Shown: in pieces, positions 9,688 to 22,287 of the stretch
Layout of the letters: the number at the start of each line of letters is the position of its first letter
How positions within the stretch are numbered: position 1 is the first letter of the stretch
Assembly: GCF_030272615.1 (NCBI RefSeq)
Contig: NC_081410.1
Location: forward strand, 138,548,849 to 138,610,848
DNA: 62,000 nucleotides
Source of the DNA: Cryptomeria japonica
Lineage: Eukaryota > Streptophyta > Pinopsida > Cupressales > Cupressaceae
Reading direction: 5' to 3'
Translations under genes and position numbers: made by a program
The notes under the pieces: model-generated
What the model was told of the DNA's origin: nothing
The model's input: the letters and a program-made list of their open reading frames with translations, nothing else
Databases searched by the model: none

Positions 9688-12124
9688 TGTTGGCAATGGG
9701 AATTGATTATGTGTTGCATTGATGTTTTGTCATTGATGGCAACACCAGCTATTTTGGTTGTTTACCGGTTTCCGGTAGAGCGATTGAATTATGATATTGA
9801 TCCAGTATGTTCTAGTATGCTTTGGTTTGGATCTGTCATTGATGCTATTCAAATGTGTATCATGATTAGTTGGTTCAAGATTTGATGACTCAGGAGCTAT
9901 CATTTTTTCTAGTAATCCTTTTGGTCACCGATAAGGGTTCTACTAACATAGCTTTGTTGAAGATCTTTTGATGCACGTGATGAGTGGTGTTGGCGCGACT
10001 TCTAGATGGCTTTCAGGATGTTGTTGGTTATCTTGTTTGTGTTCCTGTTGATCAGTGGTGTTGGATTTGGGTTTGGACCTAATGCTATCTTATTCAGCTA
10101 GGTTATGGACTAGTTTATATAACGTGTTGGTGGATGCTCCCGATGTATTTCCGGTTGGATCTATTGATTGGATTATGTTGTTTCAGTATTAGGACGACTT
10201 GGTTGATCATTGGATTGTGGGTTTATGTTATGAATTTATTGTATTATCTTTTAGGTGGATGACCTAATTGTTTAGGTCTCGGATTGGTATAAATATGATA
10301 TAAGTGTTGGCCATTTGGTGGAATTGATTATGTGTTGCATTGATGTTTTGTCATTGATGCCAACCCTAGCTGTTTGGATATATTACCAACACCCTTCTAG
10401 TCCCGGTAGGTTAAGTGGTTTCTGATTAGCTTGGATCTCGCATGATCTGGTAGGCTCTGGTATAGTCCGGTGATGGAATTGGCTTGTTCATGATACTTAT
10501 ACTCATATTTGGTCAGTTGGTCTTGGTTTGGAGATCGGATGCTATCCTGCTTGGTTAAAAGATCGACTTTTGGTTCCGGCGAGGGTTTCACCGACAGATA
10601 TTTTGATGGAGATCTTTGATGAATTGCATAAGTGGTGTTGGTGTAGCTTTTGATGGAGTTTCAGGATGTTGTTGGTGATCATGTTTGAGACTTGGTGGTT
10701 GGAGATCATTGTTGTAGCATATGGACCTATACTTGGTCCCGGTTGATCTAGGTTATGGAGCGACTTTAATGTAACATGTGAATAGGACCTATTGATGTAT
10801 TTTCAGAATGTCTTATGTGTTGATATTATTTGTTTGGTCTAAGGCCAACATGGTTTGTAAATATGTAATCGGTTTATTATCTGGTGGCCAACCTGATTGT
10901 TTATGGTCTAGGGTTTTGTATAAATAGATGTAAGATCTCATTGTAGATCATCATGGTTAATGTAAGACGCCATGGTCAAGGAATGTAATGTGTGAATAAT
11001 GTAATATCATTTAGGTAGAGGAGTTGGTTGAGCATTGGAGATCAAATTGGGTTTATGTAAGAGGATTTAGTCCTCCAGTATTGAGGTTAACCAGAACTGT
11101 ACTCAGGCATAGGAGATGCTATCTTTTGTAGTTCAACACTTCTCCAGATTGTAGTCTGGATTTATATGTAGTTAGTGAGGCTCCTTTTATGATGAGAAGT
11201 GCGCTCTAGGCTGTTGGCCTTCTTGAAAGTGTAGGCCCCTTCATTGTAATTCACATACTTATTTCATAAGTATTATCTGACTATGGGTAGGCTTCCCACC
11301 ATGGTTTTTCCCTTTACCGAGTTTTCCAAGTACAAATCTTGGTGTTATGTGGATGGCTTTTACTCTATGATAATTGTTTATGCTTAATTAGTTTATCTGT
11401 TATTTTGGTATTAATATTTTGGGTTCTAGTATTAAAGTTTAAATTGCTAAAGGTTACTTTAATCTATGACAACTGATTCAACCCCCCCCACTCTCTCAAT
11501 TTTCTTTTGGTCATTTGAACTGTCTAATAGTAAGATCTCTTTGTAGATCATGGTATTTGGGTTTTTGGGATATAGGCTTATGTGTGTGGGAATAAGGTTG
11601 TAATCATATGTAGAGGTTTTGGTCGATCAAAGGTGATCGAATTGGGTTTGTGTAAGAGGTTTAAGACCTCTGGTATTGAGCTTAACTGGAACTATATTCA
11701 CTCATAGGAAATGATATTCTTGTAGTTCACTCTTCTTTTTGGATTGTAATCTGGATATATTTTGCAGTCAGTGAGGCTCCTTTTGTGATGAGCAGTGTGA
11801 TATAGGTTGGCCTTCCTACATGTGCATGACCCTCTTTATGTAATCACATACTTACTGTAGAATTATTATCTGACTGTGGGTAGGCATCCCACCGTGGTTT
11901 TTCCCTTTACTGGTTTTTCCATGTACAAATCTTGGTGTTATCTTTTGTGGATGACTGGTAAATGTTCTATGGATTATATTTGTGCTTAACTATTATATTT
12001 GCTATTCTAGTATTTGGCTTATGTATTTTGGTAATAAGGTTTTAATGCTTAAAGTTCCATAATCTGTTAACAACTGATTCACCCCCCTTCTCAGTTGTTC
12101 ACCGGTTATCTAAGTTGTCTAACA
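9688..12124 (+). mobile_element. Solo LTR L4a (interrupted by L4b)
   Basis: It starts TGTTGGCAATGG, ends GTCTAACA, and is flanked by a perfect ACATA duplication (9683-9687, 12125-12129). No primer site or polypurine tract adjoins it, and COP-1 gag continues on both sides, so this is a solo LTR left by recombination. The sense strand carries a perfect 9-bp stem AACAACTGA/TCAGTTGTT (12069-12077, 12091-12099) enclosing the C-run. The GTGG..CCAC block is near 11887-11926. Confidence 0.9.
10305..11529 (+). mobile_element. Solo LTR L4b nested in L4a
   Basis: It runs from TGTTGGCCATTT to GTCTAATA (terminal CA mutated to TA), with target duplication ATAAG/GTAAG (10300-10304, 11530-11534). It is a diverged copy of the same family as its host LTR, and L4a resumes with GATCTCTTTGTAGATC directly after. 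The C-run near 11480 has a degraded stem. Confidence 0.85.
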
Positions 12125-12270
12125 ACATAGACATTCTTTGTAATCTTCCAGTAATCTTCTCCAAGACATCTCAAGTGCACCTCCATCCAGTTCTTCCATA
12201 TATCATATTTACTACCATCAAATCTCAGAGTCTCCTTCTTAAAGATAACACTTCCACTTCCAGTTTCCAT
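12125..12270 (-). pseudogene. COP-1 gag N-terminus
   Basis: The ATG at 12270 opens METGSGSVIF, then RFDGSKYDIWKNWM, the typical N-terminal copia Gag block. It sits 43 bases inside the primer site. The frame stops at the L4a insertion, and the Gag sequence continues at 9687 after removal of one ACATA copy. It gives the true start of the COP-1 polyprotein. Confidence 0.8.
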
Positions 12271-12312
12271 CCTGGATCTCCTCAAGTGGTTAAGATTCTT
12301 CTGGAGGATCTA

Positions 12313-12324
12313 GCTCTGATACCA
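12313..12324 (-). other. COP-1 primer binding site
   Basis: The minus strand reads TGGTATCAGAGC, a perfect match to the common plant copia site for the 3' end of initiator Met-tRNA, two bases from the LTR. Confidence 0.9.
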
Positions 12325-12326
12325 AT

Positions 12327-12696
12327 TGTTGGCAACAACAATGAAGGAAAACTGAGATGGGGGGGGGTGAATCAATTTTGACTAATCTATAAACTTAATC
12401 ACAAATATAGATTTGATAAATTACAACAAAAATTAATATAATCAAATTGAAAGCACAAGACACAACACCAAGATTTTGACGTGGAAAACCCGATTAAGGG
12501 AAAAACCACAACGAGAACCCACCCACAATAAGATGATACTTTGCAGTAGTATGTGAAAATATTACAACGGAGAATGCACATGCATCTAGGCACACTGCCT
12601 AGAGATCATTGCTCAAAAGATAATGACCTGAAAGGATACAACCCTCAGTGAAGTCCCACTGACTTACAACAAGATTCAGACTACAATCCAAAAGGA
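12327..12696 (-). repeat. COP-1 5' LTR, piece 1 of 3
   Basis: It starts TGTTGGCAACAAC and matches 5365-5740. The hairpin arms are AAAACTGA (12348-12355) and TCAATTTT (12372-12379), which pair with one G-U wobble in the sense RNA. The piece ends at AAGGA, the target of element A, and resumes at 31525. Confidence 0.9.
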
Positions 12697-13633
12697 TGTT
12701 GAAATCAGGGATCATTGAGAGGGGGGTGAATCAATGATCTACCACTTATCATTTTTTCAATCTTATATTTAAACCACTAGAAACAAACACTTGAAACTAA
12801 AATGCCAAAACATTAAACAATCAACCACAAAAGCATAACACCAGATTTTTATGTGGAAACACAAATGGGAAAAACCATGGTGGGATTTGAACCCACAATA
12901 TTATTCCACTATGGCTAGTAGAAAAATAATATTACAATATGGGAATGCACATGCATCTAGGTACATTGTTCAATTACAATAACCTGGAAGGTTACAACCC
13001 TCGGAGAAGGCTCATTGCCTTAAAAATTAGTTACAATGAATGAACTCTGAGATAGCATCTACAATTCTTGGATGAGTTCCGGTTAAGTACTAGGTATATC
13101 GACTAGATTACCTCTCTGTTATTCTCTATTCTACCTTGTTCATGGTCTCAGTCAGCTACCGGATCAATAATGCACATGTGAAACTACGCTATAAAGGATT
13201 TTCAATCACCACTCGCTCGCATACAATTGCATCATTCACCAAAAATATTATCCACACAAAACTTATATACCGACAACCACAAAATAGGTCATTTTCTATG
13301 TTGGCCTGCTAGAGTAACATATAGTCTCATGTCAGCTCTGATCGGATCCCAGAGGATAAATGTGAATCACTGAAATGATGTGACTATGTCGGCCCAATAA
13401 ATCCAAACATGATTCAATGCAACATAATCACCAAAAAGCTTTCAGACCAAAAATGGTATGTTCTTCCTAAAATATCAGTTAATAGGCTATTGATTAACAC
13501 TTACTTCTGGATAAGAAGAATCATGACCACCAGATTGAATCTCTATGAAGATTTTCCATCAATGACAACCCTAAACTAATAATCAACCACAAAAAACTAC
13601 TAGAAACCACCAAATGAGTGTCAATTACCAACA
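12697..13633 (-). repeat. Element A 3' LTR
   Basis: It runs from TGTTGAAATCAGG to TTACCAACA. The perfect 9-bp stem GATCATTGA/TCAATGATC (12710-12718, 12731-12739) surrounds a G-run. CCATCAATG near 13556 pairs with CATTGATGG just past the polypurine tract. Confidence 0.9.
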
Positions 13634-13857
13634 ATCTCCCTCTTTGGCATTGATGGTAACACTCGTGAAAAATGACTAAGTGTTGTGCACTGTACACTGG
13701 TTCAAAAGAATCAAAATAATTTCTAAGGCTCCCCCTTAGAGAAAGAATTCCACTTTTTTATACTATACATTTTTCACCTTGTCTCTTCCCCTTTGGAAAC
13801 AATGCCAAAGATGGGGTGCTGTCCAAAACTCATATACAAAGATATTTGTCGAATAAT
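13634..13857 (-). other. Element A polypurine tract and 3' untranslated region
   Basis: The minus strand has CCAAAGAGGGAGAT directly before the LTR start. A second purine-rich stretch (AAGGGGAAGAGAC) lies near 13785. Non-coding. Confidence 0.75.
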
Positions 13858-14670
13858 TTACAAATACTTGAAGATGTCAGCATAAATAGTCTTCCAGAAT
13901 CCTAGGTGAGTATCCCACCCACTCTTCAAGTTATCCAAAACTGTGATAAATGCACTAAATATAGTGGAATGAATTCTAATTCCTTTAGATCAGATGGCAC
14001 AGGCCAGACCATTTTCTTCATACAATCTACCTTATTACTCAACATGGTGTCCACCCAGGGAACAATCAAGTTTCGAAGTTCATCAACTTTTCTTAAAATT
14101 TTGTCCTTGTCCACTTGGAGGCTTGAGATCTGATCATTTAGAGCTATAATCTTCCCTTTAACACTGCTTGTTGGAGCTACATTTGGGTCAAATGATTGTA
14201 AAATAGTAGCAAGCTTGCCCTAGCAAACACCTATCTACTTGTCTATATCTATGGTGAATTTAGGAAAAAATAGACAAGACTTGTACAATTTACCACCTTC
14301 TAACAATGCATCAGAAATAATATGCAGTTTCTTATTTAGTCTCACTCTATCATCCAAAATCATCTGCCAAAATGCCTGCATCCTAACATCCTTAAATTTA
14401 TCCAAAAATTTCTGAGTAGCAGACTTCTCTAAAGAATCAAAATTTTATTTACACTGTTAATCAATTGCAACAATTTACTGGAGGGGCTTTTATTAGAATG
14501 TAACTGTACATTTGGAGCCACCTTCTACAAAACGTCAACTGACATCAAAATGAGCTTCTTATCTTTAGATTTAGACTTCACCAGATCCCGACTAGCTTAA
14601 GATTGCACAACAGCTGTGAGCATGAGATTTTCTGCATGAGACATTTGTCCAAGGTTCAGTGGACCATCTA
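13858..14670 (-). pseudogene. Element A ORF2, C-terminal part
   Basis: This is the end of the long ORF2, terminating at TAA (13858-13860). It is rich in Lys, Asp, Leu and Ile, with heptad-like stretches (for example ISSLQVDKDKILRKVDEL) that suggest a coiled coil, as in the C-terminus of element B ORF2. Several stops and shifts break it. The insertion at 14671 separates it from the upstream part, and the sum of the two parts (3,286 bp) is within 10 bp of the element B ORF2 (3,293 bp). Function unknown. Confidence 0.7.
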
Positions 14671-14965
14671 TGTCATAACCCTCCATTTCCAAATATTGAT
14701 AAGACACATTAATTACTAATATTAGTATTATTATTATTATAAATATCTATTGTTGAATGAAATAATCCATTTACCATCTTGAAGCTAAATATAGCTAATG
14801 AAATAAAGCGACCATACCTGCCTACCAATTAAGTAGAGGTGATAGTAGTAAAGAAAATGAATAAATGATTAACACAAGGTGAGTTGGTGGAATAGAATGG
14901 CACTAGTGATAGGGGGTATAGAATAGGTCAAAGCCGTTATAAGGGAGGGCATTTGGATCCACATG

Positions 14966-15700
14966 GGGCATGTCGGAATCCAGGTCAGAAATGCATGCTG
15001 GGAGCTCTACTGCCTGGAGCATGACATTCAACCTGATGGCCAGATGCCCAGCGATAAGACCATCGGAAGCAGAGACAACGCTTTCAATACATTTTTTCAG
15101 CGAGACTGGTGCGGGGAAACATGTTCCTGGGGCTGTATTTGTAGATCTGGAACCCACTGTTATAGGGGAGGTTCGCACTGGCATCTACCGTCATCTCTTT
15201 CACCCGGAGCAGCTTATCAGCGACAAAGAAGATGCGGCTAATAACTTTGCTCGTGGCCATTACACCATTGGCAAAGAGATCATGGATCTTTGCCTGGACC
15301 ATATCAGGAAGCTTGCAAATAACTGCACAAGTCTACAGGGTTCTCTGGTTTTCAATGCAATGGGCGGAGGGACTGGATCTGGACTCGATTCACTTCTTTT
15401 GGAGCCCCTTTCTATGGATTATGGAAAAAAATCCAAGCTAGGCTTCACTATGTATCCTTCGCCGCAGGTGTCCACATCTATGGTTGAGCCTTACAATAGT
15501 GTACTTTCTACACACTCACTTGTGGAACACATTGATGTCTCTATGCTTTTGGACAATGAAGCCATCTATGACATTGCCGCCATTTGCTCGACATGGAACG
15601 CCCGACCTACACAAATATGAACTGCCTCGTTTCACAGAGCTTGGAGCATGAACGTTGATGCCAACTAGGCTAGCTGCTGGGAGATTCACACACATCTTAC
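14966..15700 (+). pseudogene. Alpha-tubulin processed-type pseudogene
   Basis: Functional alpha-tubulin forms microtubules with beta-tubulin and binds GTP. The translation matches from about residue 8 ([16 protein letters not shown]) to about residue 230 (ERPTYTN). It includes [30 protein letters not shown] and the GTP-binding signature GGGTGSG at 15363-15383. No introns interrupt this span, although plant alpha-tubulin genes normally have them, which suggests copying from mRNA (inference). Defects: no start region, a one-base gain in the T-run at 15092-15097, a second shift near 15585, many substitutions, and collapse of similarity after about 15640. The C-terminal half is absent. Confidence 0.9.
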
Positions 15701-18700
15701 GGGAAGGATCCATTCAAAGAGCGATAATTAGAGGCAATTGGGAGATTCATACTTTTTGGGAAGCCTCCAACTGAAGGGAAAAGAAGGGGCAAATAAAATG
15801 AGGGCAGGAGGATATGTCACAGGGATTGGCAGTGGGATTGGGAACTCCATTTGCATTGGAGTGTCTTATCATTAGACAGAAGAGGGTTTCTGGTAGAGAC
15901 TGATCTTTGCATTTGCATTGGAGTGTTGTGTCATTGGGTAGAAGATGCTTACAGTTGATGTCCCAACTGATTATCCAAACATGCAATGAAATTCTTGGTT
16001 CGTGGTTAAAGGGTTTTACAACGAGTTGGCTATGATCAATCAGCTTCAAGTAGTTATTTTTGCAGCCATTAGGGCAAGGTAATGAGTAGTTTGTGATCAA
16101 TCAGGTATGTAGGAATCTAACTTCTTTTTCAGAATTTTAGTTATTGTTATTATTTGTGTAAGTTTAAATAGATCCTTCCTTTGTTAAATAAGCCAATACT
16201 TAATAGTTTGATTTTATATTGTTACTATGTTAAATAATATTCTTCCAACATAAGATCACTCTATTCTATTACTGTAATGCAAAATCTTACTATATTATAA
16301 CTACGGCTTTAAATAGCTTAAGGGTTTACATAATTAAATTACTATATTTTTTATTTTATGCCTTCCCTTTCAGTGCGACTTGTAAATGTTTTGATGATCT
16401 CTCATATGTATGAGACTTCTTCTACATGCCTGTTAGATTTTGGGGGTAGAGTCTATTAGTGCCTTCAAATGCTCATTTCTTTATAATAGTTTAGGCATCA
16501 ATTTGCTTGTTTATATTAGTAGTAGTACTGAGACGTACTGTGCGAAATCTGCCTATTGAGATTGTTTCAAAATTTACCATTGATGCAGCATATTGATACT
16601 TCCTTAGCTACTTTTGTTACATCTCTCTTAAAATTTATTAGCATGAGGTATAGGGCTCTTAATAAGTAAACTGATAGTGTGTAATATTGATTTATACCTA
16701 CGTGGCTATTATTGTTTGATTTCAAATTAGCTAATCATTCCATCTTTAATACTAACTGCTAGCATTATATGACTTAATTTAATTGTCATCGATACTATGC
16801 CTTTAGGAAATAATATAACTCACGGTTGCATTTTTATTACATATGATACATTGGGTTGTATATTTATTAGAGCACTACCATTTAGAGTACTTATGATTAG
16901 TAGAGAAGTTGATTTAAGTTGTGAATATATCTATGTATTTATACAAAATCCATTTTATATACTCACTTGAGAAGTCAACAATTTGTGAGTAAATGTGAAG
17001 CCCATCTATAAATGGGCATATCTATGTTTATACTCTAATGCTACCATGAAATGTTGTACTTGAGTGTGATGGTAAAGAGATTGTTTTATAGTTAAATCTT
17101 AAGTATGACTATATTATCCATGTAGGATTGTTTTGTGTTGACAATATTGTATTCTTAAAGGAAGATTTGGAATGTAATATATTTTTTTTTGAAATGCAAT
17201 ATTAACCTTAAATAAACGAATACTTAAAAGGATAAATCATAGTACTTCTACTTGTGATGTATGAAGTGAATGAAAACATCTTATGTTAGGTGATGGTTGA
17301 ATGTTATAAGTGAGCTATGAATACTTTTCATGTGAATTATGACTTCATCAATGTGGGGGATTGTGTTAGGAATTAGATTTTATTAATGAAGAAAGGTTAA
17401 GATAATGCAAGTGTAAATTGTATTTAAATCTATGAATTCAGCCACCTTGGTTGCAAATGAGGTATTTCCAACATGCTCATAGGGTCAAGTTGTGCAAGTA
17501 GGATCAACGCTCATATATGTTTGCTCCACTTCACAAACATATCTGTGCAGAGATAAGAATATTTATTTTAGAATGAGTTACTCCATCTTGTTTCATCTTC
17601 GATTTTCTTCTTAGAAAAGATTGACAAATTATCCATTCTTATTAGATGGGATTATGCAAAAGAAAGAAAATAGTGAACTTGAAGCTAAGAGTCAATTAAG
17701 TGACGAAACTTATAAGAAGCACTTTTTAATATTTATACAAATGGTGCATTAGCAATGTGAATTTCATAGTTAACCATATAGTAATATAGTCCAATAATTT
17801 ATTAAATAAAATGAGAAGATTGTAGGAGAGACAATGAAAGCAAGCTTGTCACTACTTGTAAGATGTGTGCCATTCATGTATGTAGTTAAATCTTTGGTTG
17901 TTGTGTATAGTATCCACCTCTCCTATCATATCACTAAAATATGTCCATGTAAGTCCTTGAGTTGATGGGTAGTAGTGTAGTGTGATCATAATGAATATTA
18001 AAAGAAATTAGCCACAAGGTTGTGTATACGTCTTGATATTCAAGTGTTTTACCAAATGGAGACGAAACAAAATCTGAAATATTCTTACATAAGATTATTA
18101 GACTTGACTTATCTTGCAAATCTCAATCAAGTACTCATCTTTTGTTGTAAGGAAACTTAGTTTTGAAGGTGAAATAAAGTAGAATTTCGTTGTTCTAGAG
18201 TATTGGATCCTTATCCTTATCAAGCAAATGAGTTCAAGAAAACCTATCCCATGATCACCTAAAGAATTAAATAATAATTTTAGTTGAAGTAAATTTTAGG
18301 AGGAAACATTAGCTCTATTCTAAGAATTTGAAAACGATAAGGATAGATACCTAAAGATAAAGTTAACAGGAAGGAATAGATAAGAGCTCAACTAGAAATA
18401 AATTGATTAAAGTTCATTATTTTTCTTGGTCAACTAGCAAGTGTTTAGTCTCTTTCCTAATCTCTTTTCAAAAAATTAGTAATAAAATAATAATAATAAT
18501 AAAGTGGTTATTTGAAGCTTATTGTTGACTAGTTTTCCCTTCAAGCAAGAATTAAATTCATTTCCAAAGTATTATTATTTGATAATTTGATTTCCTTTCA
18601 AGTATTAGGATTCATATTTAAGTGGGGTTATCATTTGTAGAAAATAATTAAAATGGAAGAATTAGTTGTGGTTATTCTCAAGCTTATAACTAAATAGCTT

Positions 18701-19530
18701 TTCCCTTCAACAAGTAAATGTTAAATTATTTTCCCCAGTCTTTCTATTTAATCATTTAATTTTCTTTCAAGCAATTTAGTACCTTTCGAGTGTAATGATC
18801 ATTTTTAAAGGTTAAATTTTAAAAGAACTTACATCCACTCAGTTAGACCTTAGAAAAACTCATTGGGGTTGGTTGTGTGTGACATTTTAGAATCTTGATG
18901 AATTTTGGCAGATGATAATGGGTTAAGGGTGGCATATTTAATAGGAAATAGGACCTGGTTGTTTTAGGCCACAAGAATGAGGCCACTTTGAGCCTTTTTG
19001 CTATAGAGCTACCATCGTGGGTAGCGGCCGTAGAGAAACTGTCTGGGAATTGACCCTAGAAAGGGTTGCGTACCCACCAAACAATTTAAATTAAACCATA
19101 GTTAGAAACCAGAACTACATACTTTATGCCTTGATCTCATAACGAAATGGGTATGTAGGTAGTCTAGGGATAGAGTTATCCCTTTTACTCAGGTGTTCGG
19201 GGATGGGGATTAGGTTTTGGGTGGGTAGTTGGTTCTCAAAGCTCCTTGGTATTTTAACCAAATTGTGCAAATACTAATTAAAAGGTTAAAATTAATTCAA
19301 TGCATACTCAGAAGGAATCCCATATGGATTTGCTAGACTTCCCAAGGCTTTAGGCCGAATTCCGAGGTGGAACTCAAGCTTGTTTATGTAATTATCTTTA
19401 TACTCCTAAGGATAATGACCTTAGTGCACTCCTAGTAGGGAAGTGTAGTATTTAAAGAGTGGCTCAGGACCCAGATGGTCCCGATGAGTCTAAAGTCTCT
19501 AGCCAGAACATATCCTATTCTTATGAATAG
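15701..19530. other. Non-coding interior of the 5.1-kb insert
   Basis: Long AT-rich DNA with short open frames only, none with a recognisable domain. Near 18990-19080 there is a more GC-rich patch with an AAAGGGTTGCGTACCCACC motif that resembles parts of long plant gypsy LTRs (inference). No poly(A) tail or gene signal was seen next to the tubulin fragment. Confidence 0.5.
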
Positions 19531-19715
19531 ATGCCTACCCCGTTTGGGTAGATACCTATCCAGATTGGATAGATGAAACCTCTTGTCCCATATGGACAGA
19601 TGCCTAACCTATATGGTTAGATACCTAACCCGTATCTAACCTCTATGGTTAGATGCCTAACCCATATGGTTAGATTCTCATCCTGATTGGATGGATGCCT
19701 ATCTCATTTGGATAG
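19531..19715. repeat. 21-bp palindromic minisatellite
   Basis: Eight units of the form ATGCCTAACCCATATGGTTAG. Six are exactly 21 bp (starts 19531, 19552, 19600, 19653, 19674, 19695), one is 27 bp and one 32 bp. Each unit is itself a small inverted repeat (CTAACC..GGTTAG). Paired changes keep the arms complementary in several units: CTACCC/GGGTAG, CTATCC/GGATAG, CTAACC/GGTTAG. Confidence 0.85.
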
Positions 19716-19814
19716 ATGTACCTGAGTATGCGATTGAATCAAACACTATTAAGTATAAGTGATTTAAAAAAAATAGACGAAATTTTTTTGGGTTGAGTGG
19801 AGTGGGTTATTACA

Positions 19815-22287
19815 ATTTAGATTTATCAGGATCTAAGGTGGGGTCGCTGTAACCAGAGAAGTGACAATTGTCGGATCAACTACTCCTTTCCCTTTATCGA
19901 ACTCTGCAACCTTTGCCTCTACACTCTCAACATCCTTTTTCTCTACCTCATCCCCTTTATTTTTTGCATTGATGTTGCCACTTGGTGCAGTATCATCCTT
20001 TTGTATCTTAGGGGTTGCTGAGCTATCCATCAACAGAGGGTTATCACTAGTCTCAACATAAAGTGATGTGTTACCTTGACCTTCCGGATGTTCCTCAATC
20101 CAAGTTTCATCCTTCTGACCATCAGAAACACCTTGCTTTTCTTGTGACTGAGAAGACTAAAATGCATCTTTGTATAAGGGATCATTTACAATTATTTTTC
20201 TCCATATGTCCTCTATCTCCTTTCTTAATTCTTCCACTTGGCCAATCATTAATTTGTTTACCCTATTTTTGCTTCTGAACTCTTTCTTGTTGGATTCTTC
20301 AATAAAATTTTTGACTTCATCACGAGTAACACAAGTGTAAACATTTATTAACTCTCTTTCTTTCATTTCTCTGTCAATCTTGCTAGCTATCATCCTCCTT
20401 GCATCAATAATGTTATACAGATCCTTAGGTATACTATACCCTAATTCAATCAAAGTCTTGCTAAAGTTATGCAAGTATAAAACTATAGCTTCTTCAACCT
20501 TTCTCCGATCTCCCTCATCTAGATGTTCATAATAGGCTCCAAGATTCTTCAAGTTCCCATCAACAATTATTTCATTTATCAGTTGGTCTTTTGACAATGG
20601 AGGAACAATTGTGTACTTACCTTGCAGGTCACTAGACCCAAGGTCTTTGTCAAATTGGCTTCTAACCTATCTTCCTCTTTTGGGTCTACCAATAGGGGTA
20701 GGTTCTTATTTAGTTTTCTTGTGTTACTGGGATCCATCGGGTTGCGACTTCCTCACCACTCTGACAAATTCACCTTTCTTCTTTGCCTTTCCTACTTCCT
20801 CATCAGATTTTATTTTAGAAGCCACCAAAGACACATCAACATAAGTCCTCTTGGGCTTCTCCTTCTGCTTCAATACACTTTTCTTGGATGGGCTAGGTCC
20901 TATAGATTGTTCCATTGAAGCAGGAGTAGACTTGGTTTCTTTAGGTTTGACCTTGGAGGGAACCAGATCAACCTTAGGCTTCTTGGTTTCCTCTTTGGCC
21001 TCTTTTTGTGCATGTCTCTCTCTTTCTTTCTTCACCTCCTCCCAGGTGAATCCCATCTGAGCTACCACCTCCTCAACCATCTTTGTAACTTTCCATAGTT
21101 AGGTAGGTGCAGTGAATTGCATGTGCAAACTAAGATCCTTCTCCTTGAATTTTCCAAATATGCCTTCCTTAGGATCCACTAGTTGACTCAATAAATGTTG
21201 AGCATATGCCTCAAGTGTTATGGAGTCAGCTTCATACCCTATGGGAATGATCCATACTATTCTAGGCTCCACATCTTTCATCAGACATTAATCTTTGTCA
21301 ACCATGAAGAAACTGGTTTGCTCATACTTCTCTACAATTTCTTGAGGGATTCTCTATTTACTTTTCATTGTTGCTTGGAAAGTTTTGAAGTATCCCCAGA
21401 GAGCAGATATTCTCATTGTAGAATCTCCAATTCCCCACAATCCCTCTTTAATCTGCATCACCACCAATCTATCATAGGCCCATTGAAGATTTCCTTTCAC
21501 ACCTAGTATCTCATTCAAGAAGTATAAGGCCAAGAAAATAATAAGAGTTTCATATTTGAAGGTGTGGTTCTTATCTTGCTTAATTTTCTTCAAATTGCTT
21601 AATAACTCATTCAGGAGAACTGTGCACAGGTCATACCTCTTGTCATATTTCAACATTCGATGGGTTGAGTATATGGCAGTTCCGGAAATAGAGTTGTACC
21701 TGTTTGACTGGTAAACTTTGTAACTGACTACCATCGATGCAAACTTCACATCATTCTCCAGAATATCACTGAGTCATTGCTCTGTTGTCGAATTTGGAAC
21801 CAGTGGTGGCTATCACCATTTCATTCGACACTTTCCTTTGGTTAGGAGCATCATCGGTTTTGTTGAGGCATGTCACGGCTTGGATCACCTATTTGGTAAT
21901 CTTGTGAGGCCTATCAAGCCAGATAAACTCCTCATGAGCTCAACTGAGAATGTACCAGTTCCACTATGCTTTGTCAAACAATGAAAAATGGATGAACTAT
22001 GAAAAACGCTTGTCCTAAAGAACTTCATACTCGGGTTTGAGATTTCCCAAACTGTTCGCCAAGTGTTTGTTATATAGGTCCAACATATCTACGTTACCAA
22101 GCCCCTTGAGATCACAGTGGATGTATGCCCTAATATCTTCATTATGAAGCACATCATAGGGTATCGATGAAAATGCACTTTCTGGATCATCTTCAATAGA
22201 CTTGAAAGGGTTTTTGTTGAATATAGGTTTGGCTCTATCCTTAATCCCAACAACCAAAGGGGTAGCAATAGCAGAAGTTGAAGCCAT
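19815..22287 (-). pseudogene. Element A ORF2, N-terminal and middle parts
   Basis: The ATG at 22287 opens MASTSAI, identical for seven residues to the start of element B ORF2. Further matches to B in the same order are EDIRAYIH; WLD..HKITK and RKVSNEMV; the SYKVYQSNRYNS block with KKIKQDK; PRIVWIIPIGYE with PKEGIFG; a Lys-rich stretch near 20800-21050; and the block ending at 20157. About five separate open segments remain, split by stops and shifts. I recognise no family. No transmembrane segment or signal peptide is evident. Both B copies of the gene plan place it directly downstream of gag. Confidence 0.7.

Larger units (their letters stand above)
14671..19814. mobile_element. 5.1-kb LTR-like insert carrying a tubulin fragment
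   Basis: It begins TGTCATAACCC and ends GGGTTATTACA, so the ends are near-perfect inverted repeats beginning TG and ending CA. The flanks are ATCTA/ATTTA (14666-14670, 19815-19819), four of five matching, and element A ORF2 resumes on each side. No second LTR, primer site or polymerase motif was found inside, which fits a long solo LTR of gypsy type. It contains an alpha-tubulin pseudogene and a 21-bp palindromic array. Polarity is not settled, and a non-LTR origin is possible. Confidence 0.55.

Noticed and set aside
10334-11529. L4b starting at TGTTGCATTG
   Set aside because: Placing the start at 10305 (TGTTGGCC) gives the TG end and a matching ATAAG/GTAAG duplication, which the later start does not.
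14966-15700. Working alpha-tubulin gene
   Set aside because: Frameshifts, a missing start and missing C-terminal half, and no promoter or intron structure. Pseudogene.
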